Origin: Phocaeicola plebeius
GTDB taxonomy: Bacteria; Bacteroidota; Bacteroidia; Bacteroidales; Bacteroidaceae
NCBI RefSeq assembly: GCF_003437535.1
Contig: NZ_QSQT01000022.1
Coordinates: forward strand, 1 to 64,000
Reading direction: 5' to 3'
Length of the DNA: 64,000 nt
The stretch's first letter is position 1. Each line of letters opens with the position of its first letter. Positions 22,937 to 32,229 of this stretch are shown here, in pieces. The notes beneath the pieces are model-generated. The model was given only the letters and a program-made list of their open reading frames with translations. It was not told the DNA's origin and ran no database searches. The position numbers and the translations under genes were made by a program.

Positions 22937-23452
22937 ATGGAATGCTGTAAATTAAGGTCCGTCGGCCTGTATAATGGAAAGGTCTGTCTGGCAGAATGGG
23001 GAGATAAAGAAGGGGAGCCTTCTTCTTTCCAGGTGTTGGCTGAGTGTACGGAATTAGTGTATGTGCGTTTACGTACGTTGGAGGCGGTGGCCTCTTTTCG
23101 TTTTTTAGAGAGGGCTCTTGCCGTGATGGCGCATTATGACATGCCTGTTTTTGCCATGGCTTCTTCGGCCGGAAATTTTTCTGTGGTGACGGGAGCGGAT
23201 GCTTCTGCTTTGCAGAATGTTTGTAAGGAACTTTCCGTATTTGCGGAAGTGACGGTGGAGAAAGAGGTGGAAGTGATATGTGTACAAGAGACGGCTGAGC
23301 GCAAAGGGGAGATGTCGGAAAAAGGTCTGGTGACTTTGCTGAAGGATATTCCTCTGCTGATGGTGTCTTCTGAAGAAGGTTCGGGCAGTGTTTCGCTGAC
23401 GGTGCGGAGAAAGGACCGTGACAAAGTGCTGAATTTGTTCTTTGCTTGCTGA
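22937..23452 (+). CDS. stand-alone ACT-domain protein (aspartokinase regulatory domain-like)
   Basis: A 171-residue protein that I do not recognise by name. It resembles the paired ACT domains at the end of aspartate kinases. Residues about 55-100 ([31 protein letters not shown]) match the usual helix-strand pattern of the first ACT. The second ACT follows after [14 protein letters not shown], with [27 protein letters not shown]. There is no kinase domain. It might bind an amino acid and sense its level; this is inference. Its stop codon is one base from the recO start, so the two are translationally coupled. Confidence 0.6.
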   Translation: MECCKLRSVGLYNGKVCLAEWGDKEGEPSSFQVLAECTELVYVRLRTLEAVASFRFLERALAVMAHYDMPVFAMASSAGNFSVVTGADASALQNVCKELSVFAEVTVEKEVEVICVQETAERKGEMSEKGLVTLLKDIPLLMVSSEEGSGSVSLTVRRKDRDKVLNLFFAC

Positions 23453-23453
23453 T

Positions 23454-24179
23454 ATGTTGCAGAAGTTGGATGGAGTAGTGCTGCACGTAGTAAGGTACAG
23501 TGACAAATCGAATATTGTGCATATCTATACTTGTCAGCATGGAAGTATGTCGTTTGTGATACCTGCCACGCGTTCGCGCAAGTCGCTGGTAAACGGGGCG
23601 TTGTTTCGTCCGCTTTCCCTGGTTGAGGTGGAAGCCGATGTGCGTTCCCGTACTTCTTTACCTCCGGTGAAGGAAGCAAGATTGTCTTATCCGTTGGAGT
23701 CAGTACCTTACGACCCGTACAAGTTAAGTATCGCGATGTTTTTGGCTGAGTTCTTGTCGCATGCCTTACGCGAGGAAGGGAAGAACGAACCGCTGTTTGC
23801 TTATCTGGTGTCGTCTATTCGCTGGCTGGATGCCTGCAGGAGTGATTATGCTAATTTCCACCTGGTGTTTCTGATCAGGTTGTCCAGGTTCTTGGGTTTT
23901 TATCCTAATCTGGAAGATTATCGGGAGGGAAGCTGGTTTGATATGTTGAATGCGTGTTTCGTAGAGAACAAGCCTTTGCACGGCATCTGTCTGTCTCCGG
24001 AAGAGTCGTCGCATATCTGCCAGCTGGCACGTATGAATTATGAAACGATGTTTCTATTCGGTATGAACCGTATGGAGCGGCAGCGTTGTCTGACTGTGAT
24101 GATGGAATATTATCGTCTGCATCTTCCGGAATTCCCTGAACTGAAATCGCTTGATGTGCTGAAGGAACTTTTTGCTTGA
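23454..24179 (+). CDS. recO: DNA repair protein RecO
   Basis: A 241-residue RecO, which loads RecA on SSB-coated DNA together with RecR. The amino-terminal OB fold covers residues 1-80 ([22 protein letters not shown]), followed by the helical domain ([15 protein letters not shown]). The Cys4 zinc knuckle of many RecO proteins is not evident. I start at the ATG at 23454 (TGATATG), just after the upstream stop; the longer frame begins at a TTG within the previous gene. A strong terminator follows. Confidence 0.88.
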   Translation: MLQKLDGVVLHVVRYSDKSNIVHIYTCQHGSMSFVIPATRSRKSLVNGALFRPLSLVEVEADVRSRTSLPPVKEARLSYPLESVPYDPYKLSIAMFLAEFLSHALREEGKNEPLFAYLVSSIRWLDACRSDYANFHLVFLIRLSRFLGFYPNLEDYREGSWFDMLNACFVENKPLHGICLSPEESSHICQLARMNYETMFLFGMNRMERQRCLTVMMEYYRLHLPEFPELKSLDVLKELFA

Positions 24180-24200
24180 TACCTGAGTGACGATGGGAAT

Positions 24201-24250
24201 AAAAAAACGGGACTCTCCTTTCATTTGAGAAAAGAGAATCCCGTTTTTTT
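24201..24250. terminator. bidirectional terminator between recO and yqeY
   Basis: ACGGGA (24207-24212) pairs with TCCCGT (24239-24244), flanked by runs of A and T on the two sides. It can serve recO on the plus strand and the whole dcw transcript on the minus strand. Confidence 0.88.
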
Positions 24251-24269
24251 GATGGGGATATGAATGATC

Positions 24270-24719
24270 TTATCCCAGCAATTCTTTTACTTTGGCAGAA
24301 ATTGCTCTACCTTCAGCCAGACCAGCCAGTTCTTTAGAAGCTACTCCCATCACTTTACCCATGTCTTTTCCGCTGGTAGCACCTACGCGGGCAATGATTT
24401 CTTTCAGTTTAGCTTCCAGTTCTTCCGGAGAAAGCTGTTTCGGGAGGTATGCTTCAATCACACGTACCTGAGCCATTTCTTCTTCTGCCAGGTCGGCGCG
24501 GCCTTGTCCTTCGTATACAGAAGCTGAATCTTTTCCTTGTTTCACCAGTTTCTGCATGATTTTCAGGGCTGCATCATCGGTCAGGGTATCGTTGGCACCC
24601 GGAGCGGTTTTTGCTTCCAGAAAACATTTCTTTACGTTGCGCAAAGTCTCCAGTCTGACTTTGTCTTTGGCTTTCATGGCCTCTTTGATATCGTTGCTAA
24701 TCTGTTCAAATAAATCCAT
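24270..24719 (-). CDS. yqeY: GatB/YqeY domain protein
   Basis: A 149-residue helical protein of the GatB/YqeY family. This domain also ends GatB of the tRNA amidotransferase, where it binds tRNA; the role of the free-standing form is unclear. Motifs include AMKAKDKVRLETLRNVKK at the amino end and GKDMGKVMGVASKELAG at the carboxyl end. Met at 24719 (MDLFEQI) is a likelier start than the one two codons earlier. It is the last gene of the dcw transcript, 39 bp after ftsZ, just before the terminator. Confidence 0.9.
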   Translation of the reverse strand: MDLFEQISNDIKEAMKAKDKVRLETLRNVKKCFLEAKTAPGANDTLTDDAALKIMQKLVKQGKDSASVYEGQGRADLAEEEMAQVRVIEAYLPKQLSPEELEAKLKEIIARVGATSGKDMGKVMGVASKELAGLAEGRAISAKVKELLG

Positions 24720-24758
24720 ATTCATTATAAAGTTTAAATGTTGTTCTCTTGGTGATGT

Positions 24759-26069
24759 TTAGAAAGTAATTGTCATAGAGCCGGTATTGGTTGTGGTTTC
24801 CGGTTCCGGTGCAATCTTTTCTTCTGTAGTCGCTTTCGAACGGATATTCTCCAGTTCCATCTTGGTGCGCTTGTAGGTAGGGGTTGTTTCTACCATGCTG
24901 ATGATGTCATCGTTGGCCAAGTCTTCCTGACTGAAGATGTAGATGTTCGGACGTTTCTTGCGGATGCTGCTTTTCAGGATGCTTTTTCCGTAGTAGTCGC
25001 TTCGACGTTCGTCTTTCTTTTGCTCTTCTTCTTCCAGATCGTCCAAACGTTTCTGCTCTTCAAGTGAACGCTGTTTGAGCACATTGTCCATACCCGGAAC
25101 GTCTTTGATACCGAATCCCGTAGCCAGAATGGTGAATTTTACTTTGTTTTCCAGCGTTTCATCAGTGTAAAGACCCCATTTGGTTTCTACGTCCTTGCCA
25201 AACTTGCTCATGAATTCATGGATTTCATCCATTTCACCCATCATCAGTTCGCTGTTCGGGCTATAGGTAATTACGAACAACACTTTCTTGGAGTTGAAAA
25301 TATCGTTGTTGTTCAGCAACGGGGAATGAAGGGCATCGGTAATAGCCTGTGTGACTCTTCCTTCGCCTTCTCCGTATCCTGTACTCATGATTGCTACACC
25401 ACCGTCCTTCAACACGGTTTTCACATCGTTGAAGTCCAGGTTGATGATACCTCTCAAGGTAATGATTTCTGCAATACTCTTTGCGGCGATAGACAGCGTG
25501 TCGTCTGCCTTTCCAAAGGCATTCATTACACTGATATCGGAATATACATCGCGCAGGCGTTCGTTGTTGATAACCAGCAGGGCATCTACATGCTTACTCA
25601 TTTCTTCTACACCATCAAGAGCCTGGTCGATTTTCTTGTTGCCTTCGAACAGGAACGGAATGGTCACGATACCTACGGTCAGGATTTCCATGTCCTTAGC
25701 CGTTTTGGCAATGATAGGAGCCGCACCGGTTCCGGTTCCACCTCCCATACCAGCCGTGATGAATGCCATGCGGCATCCGTCGTTCAGCATATTCTTGATG
25801 TCTTCGATGCTTTCTTCAGCAGCAGCACGTGCCTTGGCCGGACGGTTTCCGGCTCCCAGTCCTTCGCTACCAAGCTGTAGTTTCCGGAGCACGGGTGATT
25901 CTTCCAGAGCCTGGTTATCCGTGTTGCAGACCACAAATGTCACATCATGGATACCTTCTTTGTACATGTGATTGACGGCATTACCTCCTCCGCCACCCAC
26001 ACCAATTACTTTTATTATATGTGGAGAGTCTTTCGGGAAATCGAAAGGTACCATTGTTTCGTCTGACAT
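24759..26069 (-). CDS. ftsZ: cell division protein FtsZ
   Basis: A 436-residue tubulin-like GTPase that forms the Z ring. The tubulin signature is GMGGGTGTGAAP near residue 110; GVGGGGGNAVNHM binds nucleotide, and the T7 region includes NLDFNDVKTVL. A variable linker rich in charged residues (LEEEEQKKDERR) follows residue 330. The final tail, GSMTITF, is short and hydrophobic and does not match the DIPxFLR peptide of proteobacteria, as expected for the phylum. It is preceded by ftsA with a 29-bp gap and followed by yqeY. Confidence 0.97.
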   Translation of the reverse strand: MSDETMVPFDFPKDSPHIIKVIGVGGGGGNAVNHMYKEGIHDVTFVVCNTDNQALEESPVLRKLQLGSEGLGAGNRPAKARAAAEESIEDIKNMLNDGCRMAFITAGMGGGTGTGAAPIIAKTAKDMEILTVGIVTIPFLFEGNKKIDQALDGVEEMSKHVDALLVINNERLRDVYSDISVMNAFGKADDTLSIAAKSIAEIITLRGIINLDFNDVKTVLKDGGVAIMSTGYGEGEGRVTQAITDALHSPLLNNNDIFNSKKVLFVITYSPNSELMMGEMDEIHEFMSKFGKDVETKWGLYTDETLENKVKFTILATGFGIKDVPGMDNVLKQRSLEEQKRLDDLEEEEQKKDERRSDYYGKSILKSSIRKKRPNIYIFSQEDLANDDIISMVETTPTYKRTKMELENIRSKATTEEKIAPEPETTTNTGSMTITF

Positions 26070-26098
26070 AATCCTAATATGTTTATGTAAATGAATAA

Positions 26099-27676
26099 TC
26101 AGTTATCTTTTAATATTTCATCTGAAAGGTTTGTAACTTTCTTGGCAAAGAGGTCAAACCAACTGTTCTCTTTTTTCTCCTTGTTGATTTTCTTCTCCAG
26201 TTCATCCAGTTCTTCCTCCTTTTCAGCGAGGTGCATGCGCCGTGCATTTTCTACTTCCTTCAATGCAGCTTTGTATTTCTTTTTGCTGAGAAGTAGATGT
26301 GCTTCTTCTACGTATGCAGTATATTCTTCCAGTCGTTTACGGTTACGTTCTTCTTCCTGACGTTTTTTCTCTTCATTGATTTTGCGGATGCGTTCAGCTT
26401 CTTCTTCCGCTTTGCGTCTGGCTTCTTCCGCCTGAATACGTTCGGCTTCTTTGCGTTTGGCTTCTTCTTCCTTTTCCTTCAAATCTTCAATGAAGTCGAG
26501 CTGGTGACCTTTTCGAGGGTCTACTTTGAGACAGTTTTCTTTACCTTCGGCCAATAATCCGATCAGTGTGTTCTGTGTACCGTCTTTGGGAATTTCGATG
26601 GCACCGTTCAGTGTAATGTTTCCTCCTTTGGCAATACGGATTTTTTCAATCTTGGTAATCTGTTTGAATGCTTCGTCCATGTTGGGCATGTTGGAAGCCC
26701 CACCGGTAAGAATCAGTCCGGCCAGCAATTTATCGCCGTATTCAGATACCATGATTTGATTCCATACGTTCGAGATGATTTCATTCACACGAGCTTCCAC
26801 GATGTATTCCAATTTGTGGGCTGCAATGCTACATTTCCCTTCGATGCTGTATTCCTGTTCATCTGCGGTTTCGTCATTTTCTGCTGGAGGTGTCAATGCA
26901 CATCCGTAGCGGAGTTTCAGCTGTTCTGCATCTTCTTCTTCGATTTGCAGGCTGCAAATATCTTTGGTAATGTTATTGCTTCCCAATGGAATGACTGCCA
27001 GATGGCGCAGGATGTTGTTCTTATATACTGCCACAGTCGTTGTGTCTGCACCTAAATCCACGAGTGCACAGCCGGAGCGTTTTTCACTGTCGGTCAGTAC
27101 CACGCTGGCGGTAACAACCGGCGAAAGGAAATAGTCTGCTATTTCGTATTTGGTCTGGTTGAAACACTTGGTGATTCTGTCTTTGAGCGTATGGTGTGCG
27201 ATAATATTCAAATAACGCCCCTCAATGCGGTCGGCTGAAATACCGACAGGTTCAGTCAGCAGATTGTTTCCTACTTTGTATTCTTGTGGTTCTACATCCA
27301 GAATCTCCTGATCTATCAGTGAGATTTCCCGGTTGCTTTCCATAAGTGATTCAATCAGTGCTTGTGATATTTTTGTATCTTCCCCTAATTGCTTGGTCAC
27401 ATTGTTACGTGTGCTTCGTATAGACTGTCCGCCTATTCCCACATAGACTTTCTTGATGGAAGCCTGCAAATCTTCTTCCAGCTTCTGGATAACAGAAACC
27501 AGCACTTGGGTGGTTTTATCCAGATTGAAGATTGCCCCCTTTTTGATACAATCTGACGAAGGAGTATTGGCATAGGCAAGAATCTGGATACTTCCATCAG
27601 CATTCTTTTTGCCGGCAATTCCTGTGATGTGAGTCGAACCCAGTTCGATAGCTGCTATAAAATCTGTTACTGCCAT
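26099..27676 (-). CDS. ftsA: cell division protein FtsA with coiled-coil extension
   Basis: A 525-residue actin-like protein that tethers FtsZ to the membrane. Its SHS2/actin core spans about residues 1-380 (FIAAIELGSTHITGIAG at the start, GLILTGGASNMPNMDEAF at the second phosphate loop). From about 395 to 495 there is a charged coiled coil rich in KEAERIQAEEARRK-type repeats, and a short carboxyl tail follows. E. coli FtsA is about 420 residues, so the extension adds roughly 100. It lies between ftsQ (3 bp) and ftsZ. Confidence 0.95.
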   Translation of the reverse strand: MAVTDFIAAIELGSTHITGIAGKKNADGSIQILAYANTPSSDCIKKGAIFNLDKTTQVLVSVIQKLEEDLQASIKKVYVGIGGQSIRSTRNNVTKQLGEDTKISQALIESLMESNREISLIDQEILDVEPQEYKVGNNLLTEPVGISADRIEGRYLNIIAHHTLKDRITKCFNQTKYEIADYFLSPVVTASVVLTDSEKRSGCALVDLGADTTTVAVYKNNILRHLAVIPLGSNNITKDICSLQIEEEDAEQLKLRYGCALTPPAENDETADEQEYSIEGKCSIAAHKLEYIVEARVNEIISNVWNQIMVSEYGDKLLAGLILTGGASNMPNMDEAFKQITKIEKIRIAKGGNITLNGAIEIPKDGTQNTLIGLLAEGKENCLKVDPRKGHQLDFIEDLKEKEEEAKRKEAERIQAEEARRKAEEEAERIRKINEEKKRQEEERNRKRLEEYTAYVEEAHLLLSKKKYKAALKEVENARRMHLAEKEEELDELEKKINKEKKENSWFDLFAKKVTNLSDEILKDN

Positions 27677-27679
27677 ATC

Positions 27680-28417
27680 TTAGTCTTCTTTTTTTGTTCC
27701 GATAATTTGATTGTTAAACTCAATACTGATTCGCTCATATTTGTTCCAGCCGATGCGGTTGAGCACTTTGCTGTAAAACGTTTGCAATTTACTGAATTTT
27801 TCTTCAAAATCAGTGGCTTTCCCTAAAAAAAGAATATGGTCGCCTACTCGGGGAACAATTTCCAGTTCTTTTTTCGGGGTTACGTTGATCTGTTCCACTT
27901 GGGCTTTCCAAAACGGATTGCGCTGGAGGTACAAGCCTAATTCATATAATTCCTGTTGAGCAAACTTTCGGTCAATAAAACCCGTGGCAACGGCTACATG
28001 AATTGGCTTTCCTGTGGCATTCATGATTTTCCCGGAATGGTCAATGTAGTAATTGTCCCCATTGCTGCTCATGATTCGTAAGAGAGGGATACGCTGGTAG
28101 ATTTCAATTCCTACTTTCCCTCCCGAAGTGAGATAGCATTCAGCTCTGCTGATGAAAGGATGCTGTGACAGCACTTCCTCTAGCTGGCGGACATTGATTG
28201 TGCCAATACGCTTTTTCTCCGGGTATAGATTCTTCTGCTTTAGTAGTTTGGTTACTTCTGCTTCAGTGATGAAACCGTAGTCAACGCTGTCTTTAACAAC
28301 CAATTCCATACCCTTGCAGACCTGATTTTCGGGCTTGCGATTGAATATGGTAACGGCCACTATGAGGTAAATAGAGACCGCTACCAGAATGCAGAGTATG
28401 AGAATTCGTTTAATCAT
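27680..28417 (-). CDS. ftsQ: cell division protein FtsQ/DivIB
   Basis: A 245-residue bitopic protein. One signal-anchor helix (ILILCILVAVSIYLIVAVTIF, about 4-25) is followed by a periplasmic POTRA-like domain and beta domain. It links FtsA/FtsK to FtsL and FtsI in the divisome. The start overlaps the murC stop by 4 bp (ATGA) and its stop is 3 bp from ftsA, so it is translationally coupled on both sides. The sequence is weakly conserved; the call rests on topology and position. Confidence 0.88.
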   Translation of the reverse strand: MIKRILILCILVAVSIYLIVAVTIFNRKPENQVCKGMELVVKDSVDYGFITEAEVTKLLKQKNLYPEKKRIGTINVRQLEEVLSQHPFISRAECYLTSGGKVGIEIYQRIPLLRIMSSNGDNYYIDHSGKIMNATGKPIHVAVATGFIDRKFAQQELYELGLYLQRNPFWKAQVEQINVTPKKELEIVPRVGDHILFLGKATDFEEKFSKLQTFYSKVLNRIGWNKYERISIEFNNQIIGTKKED

Positions 28418-29790
28418 CTATCTTTTAGTAATTCATAAATTTGTGGAACGTAATTGTCTATGTCTCCAGCTCCAAGCGTGATGAGTACGTCCAGCTTTTT
28501 ATTTTTCAGTACTTCCATAATCTGCTCTTTGGAACACATGCTTTTTTCTATGCCGGGGCGTAAGTTATCATAGATAAGCTGACTGCTTACTCCTGGTATC
28601 GGAGCCTCCCGGGCTGGATAAATATCCAACAGAATCACTTCGTCTAAGAGTGACAGGCTATGGGCAAAATCCTGATAGAAATCGCGGGTACGCGTGTAAA
28701 GATGAGGCTGGAACACGGCCGTGATTTTCCGGTTAGGATATAATTTGCGGATAGAGCTTACACTCTGTCGGATTTCTTCCGGATGATGTGCATAATCACT
28801 CAGAAAGACGATGTGTGAATTCTTTATCTTGAAATCAAAACGACGGTCCACCCCTCTGAACTGTGGCATTGCGGCCTTTATTTCTTCTGTGGTGGCACCT
28901 CCGATTTGTGCTAAAGCCATAGCGGCAATACCGTTTTCAATATTGACAAAGACAGGTACTCCTAACTGCACGTTGGTGATGTTGCCTAAAGGAGATATGT
29001 AGTCGAAATAAATTTCACCGTCGTCAATACGGATGTTTTCGGCATGGAAGTCTCCTTTTTCGGTAGAGTAGGTGTACACAGTAACTCCCGGCTGTACATC
29101 GGGTTTCAGTTCCAGTCCTTCCTTGATAATCAGGTATCCGTCCGGACGGATAAGTGAGGTGTACTTACGGAAACTTTCCAGGTAAGCTTCGTGCGTACCG
29201 TAAATGTCCAGATGGTCTGAATCGGTGGCGGTAATAACCGTAGCATACGGAGTCAGCCAATGGAATGAACGGTCGAATTCGTCTGCTTCGATAACTACAT
29301 AGTCACTTTTATCTGATAATAACAGGTTGGTCTGGTAGTTCTTGGAAATACCTCCTAAAAATGCATTGCATCCCACGTGTGAATGGTCCATCAGGAAAGC
29401 TGCCATGGTAGAGGTGGTTGTTTTTCCATGGGTCCCGGCTACACACATTCCTTTCTCAGTCTGAGTCAGCATTCCCAATACCTGGGCACGTTTGTGAATC
29501 TCAAACTGATGTTCCTGGAAATAAACCAATTCTTTGTGGTTGGTAGGGATAGCAGGCGTATAGACCACCAGCGTGGTTTCCGGATGAAGAAATACTTCCG
29601 GGATGAGAGACACATTTTCTTCATAATGGATGTCTGCTCCTTCTGCAATCAGTTTCTCTGTCAGCTCGCTTGGAGTGCGGTCATAACCGCCTACTTTTTT
29701 CCCTTTTGACAGGAAATAACGTACCAGAGCACTCATGCCTATGCCTCCGGCTCCAATGAAATAGACTGCCTGTATGGTATTAATGTTCAT
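28414..29790 (-). CDS. murC: UDP-N-acetylmuramate-L-alanine ligase
   Basis: A 458-residue Mur ligase that adds L-alanine to UDP-MurNAc. The amino-terminal Rossmann domain has YFIGAGGIGMSALVRYFL, and the ATP loop is GTHGKTTTSTM near residue 119. The conserved ATP-domain segment FDRSFHWL and the carboxyl DYAHHPEEI motif fit MurC. It overlaps murG by 11 bp and ftsQ by 4 bp. Confidence 0.96.
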   Translation of the reverse strand: MNINTIQAVYFIGAGGIGMSALVRYFLSKGKKVGGYDRTPSELTEKLIAEGADIHYEENVSLIPEVFLHPETTLVVYTPAIPTNHKELVYFQEHQFEIHKRAQVLGMLTQTEKGMCVAGTHGKTTTSTMAAFLMDHSHVGCNAFLGGISKNYQTNLLLSDKSDYVVIEADEFDRSFHWLTPYATVITATDSDHLDIYGTHEAYLESFRKYTSLIRPDGYLIIKEGLELKPDVQPGVTVYTYSTEKGDFHAENIRIDDGEIYFDYISPLGNITNVQLGVPVFVNIENGIAAMALAQIGGATTEEIKAAMPQFRGVDRRFDFKIKNSHIVFLSDYAHHPEEIRQSVSSIRKLYPNRKITAVFQPHLYTRTRDFYQDFAHSLSLLDEVILLDIYPAREAPIPGVSSQLIYDNLRPGIEKSMCSKEQIMEVLKNKKLDVLITLGAGDIDNYVPQIYELLKDR

Positions 29791-30910
29791 GATTTTCTTT
29801 GTATTTTAACGCTAGCTTGCAGACCTCCTTTGCGATGATAGTGGCAGAGTCCTTGATAGCCAGTTTGGTAATGTTGTTCCTTAATTCTTTCAATAAATCG
29901 GGTTTGTGAACCGTTTCGATGGCGGTATCCAGCAGTTTTTGAGTTGCTTCGCTATCTTTAATGTAAAGTGCCGCATTCTTGTTGACAAGTGCCAGTGCAT
30001 TTTTTGTCTGGTGGTCTTCTGCCACATTGGGAGAAGGTACCAGGATGACTGGTTTGCCTAACAGACAGAATTCTGAGATAGAACCTGCGCCTGCACGACT
30101 GATTACCACATCTGCAGCGCTATAAGCAGCAGCCATATCGGATATGAAGTCGGTTACGTGCAACATTGGAAGTTCCCCGTAAGCCTTTACAGCTTGTTGG
30201 GCTTCATTGATATAGATTTTCCCGGTCTGCCAGATAAACTGCACTCCTGATTCTTTGATTTTGTCGAATCCCTGCATCATGCAGTTGTTGATTGTGCGTG
30301 CTCCCAAGCTGCCTCCGACAATTAGAATGGTCTTCTTCTTGGGGTCTAATCCGAACGAGCGGATTGCTTCTTCACGTGATATGTTTTTGCTCAACAACCC
30401 TTGTCTGACTGGGTTTCCTGTCAGAATGATTTTGTCTTTATCAAAGAACCGTTCCATTCCTTCGTATGCCACGCAGATTTTTTCTGCTTTTTGAGCCAAT
30501 AGCTTATTGGTGACTCCGGCATAAGAATTTTGTTCCTGTATCAGCGTGGGAATACCCATCATGCCTGCCATTTTCAGGGTAGGACCACTGGCATAGCCTC
30601 CTACGCCTACAGCAGCATGAGGCTTGAAATCCTTTATGATTTTGCGGGCCATCAGTTGACTTCTGAACAATTTGATAAGTACACTGATGTTTTTCAATAA
30701 ATGCTTTCTGTCAAATCCAGCGACTGGCAATCCGATAATCTTGTAACCTGCGGCAGGAACGCGTTGCATTTCCATTCGTCCTTCTGCTCCGATAAACAAA
30801 ATCTCAGTGTCCGGATATAATTCCTTTATGGCGTTGGCGATGGAAACGGCGGGAAAAATATGTCCTCCCGTGCCACCTCCACTTACTATGATGCGTAATT
30901 TTTCTTCCAT
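29780..30910 (-). CDS. murG: UDP-GlcNAc:lipid I transferase (MurG)
   Basis: A 376-residue GT28 enzyme that makes lipid II at the inner face of the membrane. The amino-terminal loop is SGGGTGGHIFPAVSIANAI, and the UDP-GlcNAc site is SRAGAGSISEFCLLGKP followed by NVAEDHQTKNA. It ends 11 bp inside murC and is preceded by ftsW with a 39-bp gap. Confidence 0.97.
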   Translation of the reverse strand: MEEKLRIIVSGGGTGGHIFPAVSIANAIKELYPDTEILFIGAEGRMEMQRVPAAGYKIIGLPVAGFDRKHLLKNISVLIKLFRSQLMARKIIKDFKPHAAVGVGGYASGPTLKMAGMMGIPTLIQEQNSYAGVTNKLLAQKAEKICVAYEGMERFFDKDKIILTGNPVRQGLLSKNISREEAIRSFGLDPKKKTILIVGGSLGARTINNCMMQGFDKIKESGVQFIWQTGKIYINEAQQAVKAYGELPMLHVTDFISDMAAAYSAADVVISRAGAGSISEFCLLGKPVILVPSPNVAEDHQTKNALALVNKNAALYIKDSEATQKLLDTAIETVHKPDLLKELRNNITKLAIKDSATIIAKEVCKLALKYKENHEH

Positions 30911-30949
30911 ATTCTAATGTGATTTACCTGCAAAGGTAAGAATAAACTT

Positions 30950-32200
30950 TTAAACGGATTTCTCCTGTGGTATGATATTATTTTCTGGAGCAATCTCCTG
31001 AGATTGTTCTGTCTGTTGTGCGAGCAATTCTTCTGCCTGCTGACGTTTCAAGTCGTTTACGTATCGGCTGATACTCAGAATCATTCCAATGTAAACACAG
31101 TTGACGAGGGTTGATGTACCTCCTTTACTGATAAGTGGCAAAGGCTGTCCGGTGACTGGCATGATTCCTACGGCTACCAGCATATTAAACGTGGCCTGCA
31201 ACACAAGCAGAATCCCAATGCCTGTAACCAGAAATATGTAATATGACTTGTCACAGTTTCTGGCTATTTTGGCAATTCTCATCAGAAGCAGGATGTAAAG
31301 AATGGCTACGAAAGCTCCTCCTACAAGTCCCAACTCTTCGATGATGATGGCATAGATAAAGTCGGAAAAAGCTTGTGACAGGAAATCTCGTTGTACACTG
31401 TTTCCCGGGCCTTTTCCTAAAATGTGGCTACTTGCTATGGCAATATTGGCATGGGCTATCTGTGCATCATTGTCGATGTCGAATTTGGCTGCCGGTATTT
31501 CACTCTCGTCAAAATGATTGTTCAAGCGGCTTTGCCAGGTTACCATACGATGAAGCCCGATTTTATCCCAGGCTTCTCCAGGAATATATTTGATGGTTCC
31601 TACACCAATGATGATGCAGGCAAAACCGATACCTGCAAGTAATCCGAGCTGCTTGAAGGGAACTCTTCCTACAAACATGAGAAGAAAAACACTTCCTGCC
31701 AACAAAACTGCCGTAGAAAGGTTTTCAGTCACAATGAGTCCGCAAGTTGCAGCCGTAATGCCGCATATATACTTGAAAGCTTTTTTGTTGGCTCCATTTT
31801 CTTCCTGCATGCGCGAAAGAATGAATGCGACGGTGATGATGGTTGCCATTTTGGCAACTTCTGAGGGCTGGAACTGAATGAAACCTAAATCAATCCATCG
31901 TTTGGCTCCATTGGTAAGGGCACCAATCACGAATACGGCTATCAGTAATGCCCATGATATAGGTAGTAAAGCGATAAAAGTCTTAAACCAGCGACAGGGA
32001 ATATTATGCACAATCCATACAGCGATAGTACCAACCATCAGCAAGGTCAGATGGTTGGTAATCGGTCCCCAGTGGTCTCCACTTTTATAGGTAAGCGTAC
32101 TGGATGCACTGAATACCTCTACAATGGATATCAGGCAGAGAAACAGGTAAATAATCCAGATCGCTTTATCCCCTTTAAAAAAGTTTTTTAGCAAATCCAT
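30950..32200 (-). CDS. ftsW: septal peptidoglycan polymerase FtsW (SEDS family)
   Basis: A 416-residue polytopic protein with about ten membrane segments that polymerises lipid II at the septum with FtsI. SEDS signatures include IQFQPSEVAKMA, the catalytic-type aspartate segment SQAFSDFIYAIIIEELGL, and the LPLISKGGTSTL loop near the carboxyl end. The tail after the last helix is soluble and glutamine-rich. The dcw position between murD and murG favours FtsW over RodA. Confidence 0.95.
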   Translation of the reverse strand: MDLLKNFFKGDKAIWIIYLFLCLISIVEVFSASSTLTYKSGDHWGPITNHLTLLMVGTIAVWIVHNIPCRWFKTFIALLPISWALLIAVFVIGALTNGAKRWIDLGFIQFQPSEVAKMATIITVAFILSRMQEENGANKKAFKYICGITAATCGLIVTENLSTAVLLAGSVFLLMFVGRVPFKQLGLLAGIGFACIIIGVGTIKYIPGEAWDKIGLHRMVTWQSRLNNHFDESEIPAAKFDIDNDAQIAHANIAIASSHILGKGPGNSVQRDFLSQAFSDFIYAIIIEELGLVGGAFVAILYILLLMRIAKIARNCDKSYYIFLVTGIGILLVLQATFNMLVAVGIMPVTGQPLPLISKGGTSTLVNCVYIGMILSISRYVNDLKRQQAEELLAQQTEQSQEIAPENNIIPQEKSV

Positions 32201-32229
32201 GTGCTATGATTCTAACTTTTTAATGATGC

